From Lecanosticta acicola (taxonomy: Eukaryota; Ascomycota; Dothideomycetes; Mycosphaerellales; Mycosphaerellaceae), in assembly GCA_963674455.1 (NCBI GenBank), contig CAVMBE010000049.1:62001-126000 (forward strand): DNA of 64,000 bases, written 5' to 3'. Below, piece after piece: positions 40,960-50,980 of the stretch. Within the stretch, counting starts at the first letter, position 1. The number at the start of each line of letters is the position of its first letter. The position numbers were made by a program, and so were the translations under genes. Under the pieces are notes generated by a model. That model saw nothing but the letters and a program-made list of their open reading frames with translations. It was not told where the DNA came from and ran no database searches.

Positions 40960-41400
40960 TCAGACCGCGCCGGCCTCCTTCAACAGCTTGGGCAACTCGC
41001 TCTTCTTCGCCTGCAACTCCGAGTTACCACCGATGTGCTTCTTGGCAATGAAGATGTTGGGCACAGAGCGCTGGCCGGTCAGCTCCTGGAGGGCGTCTTG
41101 GATGGCGGCACCGTCATCTGCGCGGGACAGTCATTAGCACGAGCACGTTGCTGTGGAGACGGGGCAGCGTTTGGGTTTGGGAGCGTGTTGGAAAAGCGTA
41201 CCGATCTGGTCGAGCTCGAGGATGTTCGCCTTTGCGCCCAGCTCGCTCAACAGCTGCTTGGTGGCCTTGCAGTACGGGCAGTAAGACTTGGAGAAGACGG
41301 CGACGGCATTGTCGTCGATGATGCCTTGGGCCTTGGTCTTGGCTGCCATGATGGTGTTGGGGCTGGAGGGGCGTGTGAAGAAGGATCGGACGAAGTTCAT
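40960..41400 (-). CDS. Dithiol glutaredoxin (CPYC), two exons
   Basis: This is a thiol-disulfide oxidoreductase that reduces protein and glutathione mixed disulfides using GSH. Exons on the minus strand are 41400-41202 and 41117-40960. The 84-bp intron (GTACGC...GCGCAG) splits a codon to give DQIDDGAAIQ, for 118 aa. The active site is CPYC at residues 41-44, followed by KATKQLL. The cis-Pro loop is RSVPNIFI and the GSH-binding turn is HIGGNSEL. The first about 18 residues (MNFVRSFFTRPSSPNTI) are basic and hydroxylated without acidic residues, suggesting a mitochondrial leader. Starting at the next ATG (41349) would give a cytosolic 101-aa form, so dual targeting by alternative starts is possible. 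Confidence 0.95.
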
Positions 41401-43362
41401 GTAGGTGACGAACGGCAGCAAGGGAATGCTGTATCTGTAGGGGACGTGGAGGGGTTGTGAAAGTAGTTGACTCTGCCTGCCTGCCCTCCACTCCGATCAT
41501 CTCATCGCCGTCGACCCGAGCGATTTGCCGAGATGACGTCGGCCGACTTTGGCTTGGCAGCGGACCTCTACATGTACACACCTCTACTCTCTTCACCACC
41601 ACCTGACTTGGCGATTACAAAGCACTGCAGCTGTACAGCTATACGTTACGCCTCATCACACATGAACCCCAAGCTTCTGCACATGCTCGGCGAAAGCCCG
41701 TGTGGATCTCGAAGCCAAGAGTTTTCAGAAATACCTTCAGCATTCAAGTTGGGGAGAGCAAGGTATGAGTGGAATGTAGAATGTCTGTATGTGGAATGAC
41801 AGGGTTAGACGTTGAGTAGAAGAAAATGATAGATTACCTTGGAGATGTGCAATCTACCAGGGGAACAATTGTTTTTTGCATCCGTATGATTCCAGATCGA
41901 TCTTCAGCCCATGTAAATCAACAGCAATTCCATTCTTTCTCCAAAGCAGTACGCCATGAAATTTCCAGGAATTCAAGGATCGGGCATCATCAGGGGTGAT
42001 GTGAGGCTTTTGCGAAGGTCATGGGACGTTTGGTGGCGGAACATGTCGGCGGAGTCGGCTGCGTTTATATTAGTAAGGCAGAAGGAGGATGTATATATAT
42101 ATATATATATATATGTGTGTATGTGTGTGAAGGGTTCGACGGCGCAGAAGGTGTTTGCAGATTTTTGATCGGAGTTGGAGGGAGAGGAATGGGAAGAAGA
42201 GGGAAAAGAAAGGGCTGGTCTTTCTGGGAGGGAGATGGACGCGGTTGAGCTCTTGATTGTACAGTGGTCATGCGCTGACCGCTTCACACCATGTTGCAGT
42301 GGTCTCGATTGCTATTCTACAGTCACCCTGTAGTTCACCGCGATGTGTTGGTTTCTCGCATCCCTGCCATAGATCTCCGGTGACGCGGGTGTGTGCTCGT
42401 TGCTTGCTCGGCCCCGAGAAACACACGTCTTGACATGTGAAGATCAAGCATCGATCATAGCGTGTCAGGACTTCAGACGTCTTCTCCTGCTATCCCGGTC
42501 ACGTGGCGTCGGCATCGTCCATCAGCCTACAGGCCAGGTGCGATGATGCACTCCTACCACACAGTCCCCATGGCGTTTTCTTCCGACGACGGCCTCGAAC
42601 CTGGAGATGTGGCAGGGTTCATGACTGCGCCCCAATCCCACCATGTTTGCGTCTGTTCGACATTTGGGGAGCAGAGACTTCGATCGGAGCGGTCCAGATG
42701 CGACTTGAACGGTAGCTGCAAACACCCGTTCGTCGACGTTTCCGTGGTATGGGCTGCTGTTGGCTGCTGTTGTTTCAAACTCTGTTCAGGGTTTCTCAGA
42801 AACGTTCGGCAGTACCACAGCGTCGGATTCGTGTCCGAGTGCGTGGCACGAGGACCTCGGAACAGAAAGGGTCGAGGTTTGCGGAGGGCATTGAGTTTTG
42901 CAAAGCTTCCATTTCTTCCCGAAGTTGTGCGCCAGGTTCCACGGAATCCGGTCATGGTCAGCGACATTCCGCTGAACGCAGCTCGCCGGGGTGCGGATAT
43001 GGTATAGAAGATGGTGGGTCATGATGGTCAAGGTTTCTGTTACGAGGGGCGATTCTACCATGGACCGAGTCGGGCCGGCGGGTAACCTAGAATGGCGGCG
43101 GCGGCTCGATTCTGGCATGTGATGGGGTAGGGATGGCCGGGCCGTGTGCGCCCACGAAGCCGGTTGATGCGTGTCACCATCGGACGCTTCTCTCGTCAGG
43201 CGACCTTGACTGCAGCTCTGCAGCTCTGAAGGACCGGGGTGATGAAGGAGAGTGGGCGTGGAGGTGTGCTGGCGGTGCCGACATGGTGCTCGGGTGGTGG
43301 AAGGGAAGGTAGGGGTGAGGCTTGTTTGGGTCCGAGCGAGTCGGGAGATTCACTGGTGCCTC
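41401..43362. other. 2-kb spacer with TA/TG microsatellite, no recognised gene
   Basis: This lies upstream of the glutaredoxin gene and downstream of the small membrane protein gene. It contains the (TA)n(TG)n run near 42090-42130. Open frames here lack family features. Confidence 0.45.
42091..42130. repeat. (TA)n(TG)n compound microsatellite
   Basis: A TA dinucleotide run passes directly into an imperfect TG run. Confidence 0.9.
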
Positions 43363-43908
43363 CTACGACTTCAGCTTGGTGTTGTTGTTGTCGGTAGCGG
43401 GTGGAAGAGCGAGGCCCGAGAGGAAAGCGGTGCGCATGGTAGCACCGATGTAGACGAAGCCCAGATTTCCCCAGTACATGGAGTTCCACTCCCAGAAGCG
43501 GTAGTAGACTTGCCCACCGAGCGCGTGGACGCTGTACAGATGGCCGAAGTCTGCAATGAGGAGGCCCAAGAGGAAAGTATTCCAGACGCGGCGGTCGGTG
43601 GTGCATCGCAAGACCAAAGCCTCGTTCAATGCCTGTGGTCATTCATTGTCAGGGGGGGGGGAGGGGCATGTGGCATCATGATGACTTACAAAGACGAAAT
43701 ACAGGTTGGCCAGCTGGGTAAGGACGATGCTCTGGCCGGTCGAGACGGGAGCGGTGGCAGTGGCCGTGGCGGCGGTGGGCCAGGTCATGTGCATGTAGTC
43801 GTCCTGCCGGAAGTGGGCGTAGTAGGCGCCGAGGGCGGTGGCGATGGGTTCGATGTAGAGGAAGAAGATGGTGTAGAGCGACGGGAGAGGCGTGACGGAG
43901 GGAGGCAT
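43363..43908 (-). CDS. Small four-helix fungal membrane protein (DUF7704-like), two exons
   Basis: This is an integral membrane protein of 162 aa, with function unknown. Exons on the minus strand are 43908-43690 and 43632-43363, with a 56-bp intron (GTAAGT...ACCACAG) in phase 0. Four hydrophobic segments are visible: LYTIFFLYIEPIATALGAYY, an IVLTQLANLYFVFALNEALV segment spanning the splice junction, NTFLLGLLIADFGHLYSVHA, and WGNLGFVYIGATMRTAFL. The short N-terminus and the segment order match a widespread fungal uncharacterised family. No catalytic motif is seen. Confidence 0.8.
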
Positions 43909-44128
43909 GTTGGCATGTCACTGCAGTGCACTGGAAGGTAGTGTCGAGGAAGGCTTGGAAGGGTGCAGGTGGTCGAGTGGTTCCGAGGCGATACACGGTG
44001 CCGGGGCGAAGTTTCCGATGGATGGCTATGTCGGTCGGTATGTCGGTAGAGTCGGTAGAGGCGGGAGACTCAAGACCTACGTCAGTCAATGACAATACGT
44101 AAACGGAGAGGTGTGCACAGTGCTGGCA

Positions 44129-44216
44129 GGATGATGATGAGGATGATGAGGATGATGAGGATGATGAGGATGATGAGGATGATGAGGATGATGAGGATGA
44201 TGAGGATGAGGATGAT
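44129..44216. repeat. (GATGATGAG)n minisatellite
   Basis: About nine near-perfect 9-bp units of GAT/GAG triplets. They create artificial open frames in several phases. Confidence 0.95.
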
Positions 44217-44454
44217 ATGTGGTATGCGGGCATCAATGGGATTGCCGAGGGTTGTGCGACGGGGGCAGGAGGGATGATGCTGGATGCTGGCGAGGGAAGG
44301 AAGAGAAGGAGAAGAGGAAGGCGACGGGATTGCCGCACTGCCGCCGCACACGGTTGCCGCTCACTGCCACACTGCTGCTCACTGCTACGACGGTGTAAGG
44401 TATGTATTCCTATTCCTACACGGTCACGGACGAGGGCGAATGCAATGCGACGCG

Positions 44455-44487
44455 ACTCAGCTCAGCTCAGCTCAGCTCAGCTCAGCT
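44455..44487. repeat. (CAGCT)n microsatellite
   Basis: Six pentanucleotide units in tandem. Confidence 0.9.
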
Positions 44488-44514
44488 CTCACACCCGGAA
44501 TAATGACCATTCAC

Positions 44515-44539
44515 CGTATCTGTATCTGTATCTGTATCT
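44515..44539. repeat. (CTGTAT)n microsatellite
   Basis: About four hexanucleotide units in tandem. Confidence 0.85.
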
Positions 44540-44680
44540 AGTCCTTTCACACATTCTGCTGCATGGCCACTCCCAATCTCCCATTTACAATTTTCAATTC
44601 CACAATTCCACATCCTTCCGCCCCGCCGCCCGGAACCTCGCCGGCCTCACCAACCTACCACTCTTCTCACCATCTGCATC

Positions 44681-44724
44681 CCACTACCACTACCACTACC
44701 ACTACCACTACCACTACCACTACC
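44681..44724. repeat. (CACTAC)n microsatellite
   Basis: About seven hexanucleotide units in tandem. Confidence 0.9.
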
Positions 44725-44920
44725 GCCTTCCCGTCCTCAACTCACCTCTACCGCTTTCCTGGCCTCGCCTCGCCTCGCCTACTGCTCGATTACTATTATA
44801 TTATATCAGAGCCCCGAGCGTGCCTGTTTCTCACCCCAATCCAATCGTCAATCGTCTCGACAACTGTCTCGTGTTTCACAGGCAGAGCCCGGCCACACAC
44901 TGCACCGCCCACGCAGCCAC

Positions 44921-44950
44921 GCTCTCTCCCTCTCCCTCTCCCTCTCTCTG
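44921..44950. repeat. (CTCTCC)n microsatellite
   Basis: Pyrimidine-only hexanucleotide repeat, about four to five units. Confidence 0.85.
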
Positions 44951-45352
44951 GCGCTATTAATACACCACTTTTTTCATCACCTCCCTCTCCACCGCCCGGC
45001 GCCGCACCGCTGCCCGAGTCAGCCTCGCCCAAATCTCCCTTCCCCATCTCGCACATCACATCCGACCACTCCCCGATTCCTCTCATCGCCTTGGAGAGCC
45101 CGTCTTTTCCCTCCTCCGGCTGCTGCTGCTGCTGCTCTCGCCGCCCTGCAATCCATCCTCCTGTCTCCGCCCCCCCCGGTGCCGACCCGCTCCCGGGCTG
45201 AGAGCGGAGGCGATCATCACTTGGCACCCTCCTGACTGGTCCGCATCCCGCCCGGCGCACCCTCCTCCACATCCCAGCCTTCGTCCTCACCACCCACCCA
45301 ACTCCTCGCCATCACCACTTGGACACCCGCTGCTGCTGCTGCTGCTGCCGCC

Positions 45353-47854
45353 ATGCAGTGGCAGTCCAACATCTGTCCGGGTGTACTCCCGCCCACCCAT
45401 CGCTCTCGTCTACCGCAGGAAAAGATCGACTCACAAGCCCAAAACACACCGCCTGCCTCGGCCGCTCCGCCCACCTGCTCGCAACAACACACCACACGCA
45501 CATACCCCCATCTCCTGCGTGACCCTCGTGACAGGAGCATGTCCCGAGACGACACCGCCAATGACCTCCATGACATGTCCCTGACCGCCCATGCCGATGC
45601 CGATGCCGACGCCGATGCCAATCCTGACGCCCATGCCCATGCCGCCAATGACCAGGCCATCATGAGTGAAGAGTTCAAGGAAAACCAGCAGCCTGCCGTC
45701 AATGCCGTCTCCAAGGAGGCTAGATACGGCTCACAATCGCGCCTGCGGAGCATGGTCAAGCGACCATTGTCACGCTTCCCCTCCCGCTCCTCTGCCTCCT
45801 CCTCCGTCGTCGAGCCCCTCGACCATTACTCTTCCGCCGTCAAGAGCACTCCTTCCACCAGACGCTTCTCCGCCAAAAAGGTCAACGAGTGGCGCGATAA
45901 CCTGCACAACATGCACCGCTCCTCGAGAGCGAGGCGCTCCAGCACGCCACACACCATCGAGTACCCCGACACCGTCGACCCCATGAACCTCACCTTGTCC
46001 CGCCAGCCCACCTCGCCCTCCAAGAGAAGCGCACGCCAGGGCGACGAGCGTCCCCGAAAGTGCGGCAGAGCATCCCACTTCCCGACCGCGAGCGACCGCA
46101 AGGACACTCCTGCCCCCTCCGCCGCCCAGACCGGCCTGCCCATGCGACCTGCCACGAGCAGGACGCCCACCGTCATCTCCGCCCCCGGCGGCGATGGCGC
46201 CAGGAAAGCAGCCGCCCTGCACAAGAACACCTCCAACGGCGGCCCACCACCCGCCCAGCACTGGGAGGAGGAGGAGGAGGAGGAGGAGGAGGATATTCAT
46301 TCTCGCAGAGGCCGCCTCGGATCGTTGAGCAGCGCGGCCGACAGCGGAGCAGATCTCTCGACGTACCGTGGTTCAGAGGCATCGCTGCGAGACCTCGACG
46401 GCGACATCACCATGACCGCCGCCGATCCCGTTCGCGACTTCACCAGACTCCTGCCCAACGAGCTCGCCCTCCAGGTCTTCGAATCCCTCGATGCCAAGGA
46501 CCTCCTGCTCGCGGAGCAAGTCAGCAAGCATTGGAACAAGATGTCCAAGGACACCCAGGTCTGGCGCACCGTCTTCCTCCGCAAGTACCAGCGACACGTC
46601 ATGACCGATCCGCCGCCCATCCAGGTCGGGGGCGGCGGATGCGGCCTCCCCAAACACAAGAAGCAGGAATGGCGCAAGATGTACAAGGCCCGCTTGGACT
46701 TGGATCGGAATTGGCGAGCGGGTGCGATGGACGCGGGCAAGGCCGTCTACCTCTCCGGGCACACCGACAGCGTCTACTGCCTGCAGTTCGACGAGAACAA
46801 GATCATCACCGGCTCGCGAGACCGCACCCTCCGTGTCTGGGACATCAACACCTTCCAGTGCATCCGCGTCATCGGCGCTCCCCAGCACAAGCCCATCCTC
46901 GGTCCCAAGGTGTTGCGCACCGTCGACTATCCCTCGTTCCACATGGCCACCGCCAGCGTCAACGGCACCGCATACGGCGACAGCATCTACCACGTCCCAC
47001 GCGAATGGCACGATGCGAGCATTCTCTGCCTACAGTACGACGACAAGATCCTCGTGACCGGTTCGTCCGACTCCGACCTCCTGATCTGGGACATCGAGAC
47101 GTACGAACCGATCAAGCGCCTGAAGAAGCACACGGGCGGTGTGTTGGACGTCGCCCTGGACGCCAAGCACATTGTCTCGTGCTCCAAAGACTCCAGGATC
47201 ATCGTCTGGGACCGCGAGACACTGGAGCCCAAGGGTGATCTCACGGGACACCGCGGTCCCGTCAACGCCGTACAGCTTCGGGGCCATTTGCTCGTCAGTG
47301 CAAGCGGCGATGGCATCGCGAGGCTCTGGGATCTCAACCAGATGAAGCTCATCAAGGAGTTCAGCGCCAAGGAGCGTGGTCTGGCTGCAGTGGAGTTCTC
47401 CGAGGACATGAAGTATGTGCTTGCGGGTGGTAACGACAACATTACCTACAAGTTTGAGACCGAGACGGGGCGGGAAGTGATGCAGTTCACCGGCCATTCG
47501 CAGCTGGTCCGCTCGCTCTGGCTCGACAGTGCCAACAACCGTGTCGTCTCCGGCAGCTACGACTTGGATCTGAGGGTCTACGATTTTGTCACGGGGCAGG
47601 AGCTCTGGCGCGGCGAGGAATGGACAACGAGCTGGATGCTCGCTGCCAAGTCAGACTACCGCCGCATTGTGGCCACCAGCCAGGACGGACGCATTCTCAT
47701 TGTGGACTTCGGCATTAACAAGGGACCGCCGGCGTATAGGTCGAGGGACGGTCAGCTTGTGGAGAACGTGGAGCTCCTCCGCGGCATCGAGGACGACAAC
47801 ACCATCAAGTTCAAGAATCCATGGAATCCGGGCGCGCCTCTTCATGGTGTTTAG
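45353..47854 (+). CDS. F-box and WD40 repeat protein (SCF ubiquitin ligase substrate receptor)
   Basis: This is a probable substrate-recognition subunit of an SCF-type E3 ubiquitin ligase. It is a single exon of 833 aa. Residues about 1-360 are disordered, with an (AD)n-like tract (HADADADADAN), many SR/RRSS motifs and an eleven-residue Glu-rich run. The F-box is at about 363-405 (LLPNELALQVFESLDAKDLL, EQVSKHWNKMSKD) and should bind Skp1. About seven WD40 blades follow from about 455 to the end (for example TGSRDRTLRVWDINTF, VTGSSDSDLLIWDIETY, SCSKDSRIIVWDRETL, SASGDGIARLWDL, SGSYDLDLRVYDF). The layout matches Cdc4/Met30/FWD-1 type proteins, but which one is not decidable by eye. The true start may be a later ATG, for example at 45540. 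Confidence 0.92.
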   Translation: MQWQSNICPGVLPPTHRSRLPQEKIDSQAQNTPPASAAPPTCSQQHTTRTYPHLLRDPRDRSMSRDDTANDLHDMSLTAHADADADADANPDAHAHAANDQAIMSEEFKENQQPAVNAVSKEARYGSQSRLRSMVKRPLSRFPSRSSASSSVVEPLDHYSSAVKSTPSTRRFSAKKVNEWRDNLHNMHRSSRARRSSTPHTIEYPDTVDPMNLTLSRQPTSPSKRSARQGDERPRKCGRASHFPTASDRKDTPAPSAAQTGLPMRPATSRTPTVISAPGGDGARKAAALHKNTSNGGPPPAQHWEEEEEEEEEDIHSRRGRLGSLSSAADSGADLSTYRGSEASLRDLDGDITMTAADPVRDFTRLLPNELALQVFESLDAKDLLLAEQVSKHWNKMSKDTQVWRTVFLRKYQRHVMTDPPPIQVGGGGCGLPKHKKQEWRKMYKARLDLDRNWRAGAMDAGKAVYLSGHTDSVYCLQFDENKIITGSRDRTLRVWDINTFQCIRVIGAPQHKPILGPKVLRTVDYPSFHMATASVNGTAYGDSIYHVPREWHDASILCLQYDDKILVTGSSDSDLLIWDIETYEPIKRLKKHTGGVLDVALDAKHIVSCSKDSRIIVWDRETLEPKGDLTGHRGPVNAVQLRGHLLVSASGDGIARLWDLNQMKLIKEFSAKERGLAAVEFSEDMKYVLAGGNDNITYKFETETGREVMQFTGHSQLVRSLWLDSANNRVVSGSYDLDLRVYDFVTGQELWRGEEWTTSWMLAAKSDYRRIVATSQDGRILIVDFGINKGPPAYRSRDGQLVENVELLRGIEDDNTIKFKNPWNPGAPLHGV
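46267..46294. repeat. (GAG)n run encoding poly-Glu
   Basis: A trinucleotide tract lies inside the disordered N-terminal part of the F-box/WD40 protein. Confidence 0.9.
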
Positions 47855-48669
47855 GAAGCGCAGCGCAGCCTGAATGTCCATCGTGTCCAGATATCCGAGG
47901 ACAATCTGGATCCGTATCAGCTCCTTCGCTGTCGGCGTAATCCGCATCCGGCATCGTACCGCTTGGAGCTCATTCTCGACGAGAAGATTGTCGTTCAGAA
48001 TATCAGCAATCGCCGCAATCGAAGCGACAGCAGCACCCGGTCTCAGACATGGAGTGTGTACTCTCCGACATGGCTCACATGCGGCTTACCGAGTCGGCTG
48101 CGCTGAATCTCTGAAGTACTTCCACATTCCACGCGTCCGGCACTCGCTACTGGCAGAGGGGCATCAGAAGGCATGGGGAAGAGGGGTTAGTTAGGAGGGA
48201 CGGCGTTCGTTGTCGATCATCAGCTTCTAGGAGCATATCATCATGGAGGCAGGGTGGTTTTTTCTCGGTATTTCCAATTCTTGGGAAGGGAAGGAAGGAA
48301 GCCTTATAAAAAGGGTCACTTTGTTTTGGATATAATCGTCTCGTTGCTTGGGCCGGACATGGCGAGATCATCATATTACGGTCATCACCATCATCATCAT
48401 CAATCACTTAACAATACGATATTATCATACGTATTCGATCAAAATGCATAGAATCAAGATATAGTCAGAAGCACATCCCTTCTCCTTTCACTTTTTCCCT
48501 TTGTTTCGCCTGGCGGCGGCGCTAGTAGTAAATGCGCACTAGTGCCGCAGGTTTTCCCAGGGCATTGCTTGTGCTTATGTGCTGCTGTGCTGTGTGTGCT
48601 GTGTGGGAGCTGCACGCTGTAGATTTGTCGATGGCTGAGCTGGGAAGAAGGAACAAAGGGAAAAGAGCC

Positions 48670-48683
48670 GGGGGGGGGGGGGG
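48670..48683. repeat. Poly-G run (14 G)
   Basis: An uninterrupted guanine homopolymer about 20 bp before the CTGA array. Confidence 0.9.
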
Positions 48684-48704
48684 CCAAGTTTTCTTTGGAT
48701 TCTG

Positions 48705-48815
48705 GCTGACTGACTGACTGACTGGCTGACTGACTGACTGACTGACTGACTGACTGACTGACTGACTGACTGGCTGACTGGCTGACTGACTGACTGACTG
48801 ACTGACTGACTGACT
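48705..48815. repeat. (CTGA)n tetranucleotide array
   Basis: About 27 units of CTGA with three or four CTGG variants spaced through the array. Confidence 0.95.
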
Positions 48816-49065
48816 CTCTTGTGTGTGAGACATATGTGTCTCTATATATATATGTATATGGCTGCATGCTATATCCATCGTTGGGCTTGTATTTAAATTT
48901 TTTTTTTCTCTCTTCCCTTTCTTCCCTCCTCTTTCCCACTTTTCGTCCCCACCCACCCACCTTGCCTCTCGCGAGGATCGAAAAAAAAAAAAGGAAAAAA
49001 GGCAAAGGGAAAAGGAAAAGGGAAAAAAAAAAGGGGGCAAATGTACGATCGGATCCCCATCATGC

Positions 49066-50919
49066 ATGGCGATTCCGAGGATCTTGTGGATCGTGAGGCT
49101 ATTGCTCTCTTCTATAATAGCGATAGCATCATCAGCAGCAACATCGAGAGGACAAGAATGTAAATGCATCCCCTCCCAACCCTGCTGGCCCTCAGAAGCA
49201 ACGTGGTCTTCCACCCTCAACACGACCGTCGCCGGCCAACTCATCCGCAACGAACCCGTCGCTCTCCCCTGCTATCCCGGTCCAGCGTACAATGCAGCCT
49301 CGTGCGCGAAAATCCAGACGCACTACGGCAAGGCTTCGTTCCAGGAAGAAGGGCCCGTGGGGTTTTGGTCGGGCTTGAATGGTAGCAGCAGCAGTTGTCC
49401 GCCCTCACCACCTTCCGCCGGGCAGGGGAAATGTACCCTGGGCGACGCGCCGGTGTATACCGTCAACGCGACGGAATGGCAACACGTCGCGGCGGGGATT
49501 GCCTTTGCCCGGGAGCATCGTCTTCGTCTGGTGATTCGCGACACGGGACATGATTTGCTGGGGCGGAGTACCGGGTTTGGGAGCCTGCAGATCTGGATCC
49601 GCCATCTGCGGACGGGCATCGAATTCCATTCTGCGCTTTCGTCGGACGTCCAAGAACAACAACGACGAGGAGGACGAGGGAGTGCTGGTGGTGGTGATGG
49701 TGATGGTGGTGATTGGACGGGGCCCGCGTTCACGATCGGTGGAGGGTATACGTGGACGGACGTCAACGCCGCGGCGGCGGAGAGGAATGTCGTGGTCGTG
49801 GGGGGCGGGACGCCGACGGTGGGATGTATCGGGGGATACATGCAAGGCGGAGGGCATTCGTTCGCGACGCACAATTACGGACTGGCGGCGGATAACGTCC
49901 TCAGGGCCAAGGTGGTGCTGGCGAATGGATCGTTGGTGACGGCTTCACCGACAGAGAATCCAGATCTCTTCTTCGCGATTCGAGGCGGTGGGGGAGGGAC
50001 GTATGGAGTCGTAGTCGAGACGACCGTGAAAGCGTGGCCCGACACCAATGTCGTGTCGCAGACGTTGGCTTTTGCGCCGCGGACCAGCAACGACACCGGC
50101 GTCTTCATGGATGTGTTGACGGACTTGTATCAGTCGTTCCCCGAGCTATCGAAAGGAGGCTGGTCGGGATACGGCTCCTGGGCGGTGGATGGTCCTGCCG
50201 CAGTCTTCGCCAACTTCACGACAGGATACGCGCATTACGCCGGAAACTTCAACAAATCGCTAGCTGAGGCGCAGTCATCTTTTGCTCCCATGTCGGCCAA
50301 ACTGCAAGAATACAACGAGACCAGATTGATCGTCTCATTGCAATATACCAATCATCCCACGTATTGGCAATTCTACCAGCCTTCAGAGCCGCCGGCAGGA
50401 ACACTCGGGTACACTTCCAGTCGGTTTCTCGATGAGAAAGCTCTGCTTTCGAATCGCACCTCGCTACTTCAGACTCTTTCGACACTGGCGGGTTCCAGTG
50501 GCGAGTACACATCTAACACCAATGAGTTCTTTGGCGCAGCATACGGGCGAGTCGCAGCTGATGGCCGTACAAGTCCCGTCTCAGGCGTGAATCCAGCATG
50601 GCGGTCCATGGTCGTCAATCATATCGTTTCCCGCGGCTTCTCGCGGGACACTCCGGCGGCGGAAGTGGTCCAGATTGGGCACGATGTGGAACATGTCAAA
50701 GGTACCGCGCTGAGAAGTCTGGCTCCAGATACCGGAGTGTACATGAACGAGGCGAATTTTCTGGATCCAGATTACGAGGAGGATTTCTACGGCAGTCATT
50801 ACAACAGATTGCGGCGCATCAAGAGGGAATTGGATCCGGATGATGTATTCTATTGCCAGACGTGTGTGGGTAGCCATTCGTGGGTACAAGTCGAGAAAGG
50901 GCAGCTTTGTCGCAGCTAG
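49066..50919 (+). CDS. Secreted FAD-dependent oxidase with BBE domain (VAO/PCMH family)
   Basis: This is an extracellular flavin oxidase of the berberine-bridge/oligosaccharide-oxidase type, 617 aa in one exon. The N-terminus has a signal peptide (MAIPRILWIVRLLLSSIIAIASSAA). The FAD domain includes RLVIRDTGHDLLGRSTG, whose His should attach FAD covalently, and the PGHGGGT-like loop GGGTPTVGCIGGYMQGGGHS. Where bicovalent members have Cys in the GxCPTVG context, this protein has Thr, so only the His link is expected. FFAIRGGGGGTYGVV closes the FAD domain. The BBE motif near the C-terminus is VYMNEANFLDPDYEEDFYGS followed by YNRLRRIKRELDPDDVFYC. Several N-glycosylation sites (NxS/T) agree with secretion. 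The substrate (sugar or alkaloid-like) is unknown. Confidence 0.92.
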   Translation: MAIPRILWIVRLLLSSIIAIASSAATSRGQECKCIPSQPCWPSEATWSSTLNTTVAGQLIRNEPVALPCYPGPAYNAASCAKIQTHYGKASFQEEGPVGFWSGLNGSSSSCPPSPPSAGQGKCTLGDAPVYTVNATEWQHVAAGIAFAREHRLRLVIRDTGHDLLGRSTGFGSLQIWIRHLRTGIEFHSALSSDVQEQQRRGGRGSAGGGDGDGGDWTGPAFTIGGGYTWTDVNAAAAERNVVVVGGGTPTVGCIGGYMQGGGHSFATHNYGLAADNVLRAKVVLANGSLVTASPTENPDLFFAIRGGGGGTYGVVVETTVKAWPDTNVVSQTLAFAPRTSNDTGVFMDVLTDLYQSFPELSKGGWSGYGSWAVDGPAAVFANFTTGYAHYAGNFNKSLAEAQSSFAPMSAKLQEYNETRLIVSLQYTNHPTYWQFYQPSEPPAGTLGYTSSRFLDEKALLSNRTSLLQTLSTLAGSSGEYTSNTNEFFGAAYGRVAADGRTSPVSGVNPAWRSMVVNHIVSRGFSRDTPAAEVVQIGHDVEHVKGTALRSLAPDTGVYMNEANFLDPDYEEDFYGSHYNRLRRIKRELDPDDVFYCQTCVGSHSWVQVEKGQLCRS

Positions 50920-50980
50920 AGGTATAGCGTCTGTCCAGTACGTTGTCATGAGTGGTTCCTAGGTGTGTGGTGTCCTCAAT

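Larger units (their letters stand above)
43909..45352. other. Microsatellite-dense spacer upstream of the F-box/WD40 gene
   Basis: Between about 44129 and 44957 there are at least five different short tandem repeats, listed separately. The rest is CT/CA-rich and likely serves as the long 5' region of the gene at 45353. The open frames across it come from the repeats. Confidence 0.6.
47855..49065. other. Spacer with poly-G, CTGA repeat and A/T tracts
   Basis: This holds the 3' flank of the F-box gene and the upstream region of the secreted oxidase gene. It contains a 14-base G run, a tetranucleotide array and A-rich tracts up to 12 bases close to the oxidase start. No gene is seen. Confidence 0.6.

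Noticed and set aside
26589..41400. Secondary-metabolite cluster (CmcJ-like, methyltransferase, AtaL-like, flavin oxidase)
   Set aside because: No polyketide synthase, peptide synthetase, terpene synthase or dedicated transporter is present, and housekeeping genes are interleaved.
43676..44338. 220-aa minus-strand ORF with a long Ser run
   Set aside because: The run is the reverse reading of the GAT/GAG minisatellite. The real coding here is the first exon of the small membrane protein.
44217..45201. Two plus-strand ORFs of over 200 aa
   Set aside because: Produced by microsatellites and CT-rich sequence. No domain, poor composition and overlapping each other in different frames.
46060..47238. 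392-aa ORF overlapping the F-box/WD40 gene
   Set aside because: Shadow frame of a high-GC coding region. The WD40 frame carries all conserved motifs.
48454..49250. Overlapping minus-strand ORFs with SVSQSVSQ repeats
   Set aside because: They are translations of the CTGA tetranucleotide array, and flanking parts show no family or splice support.
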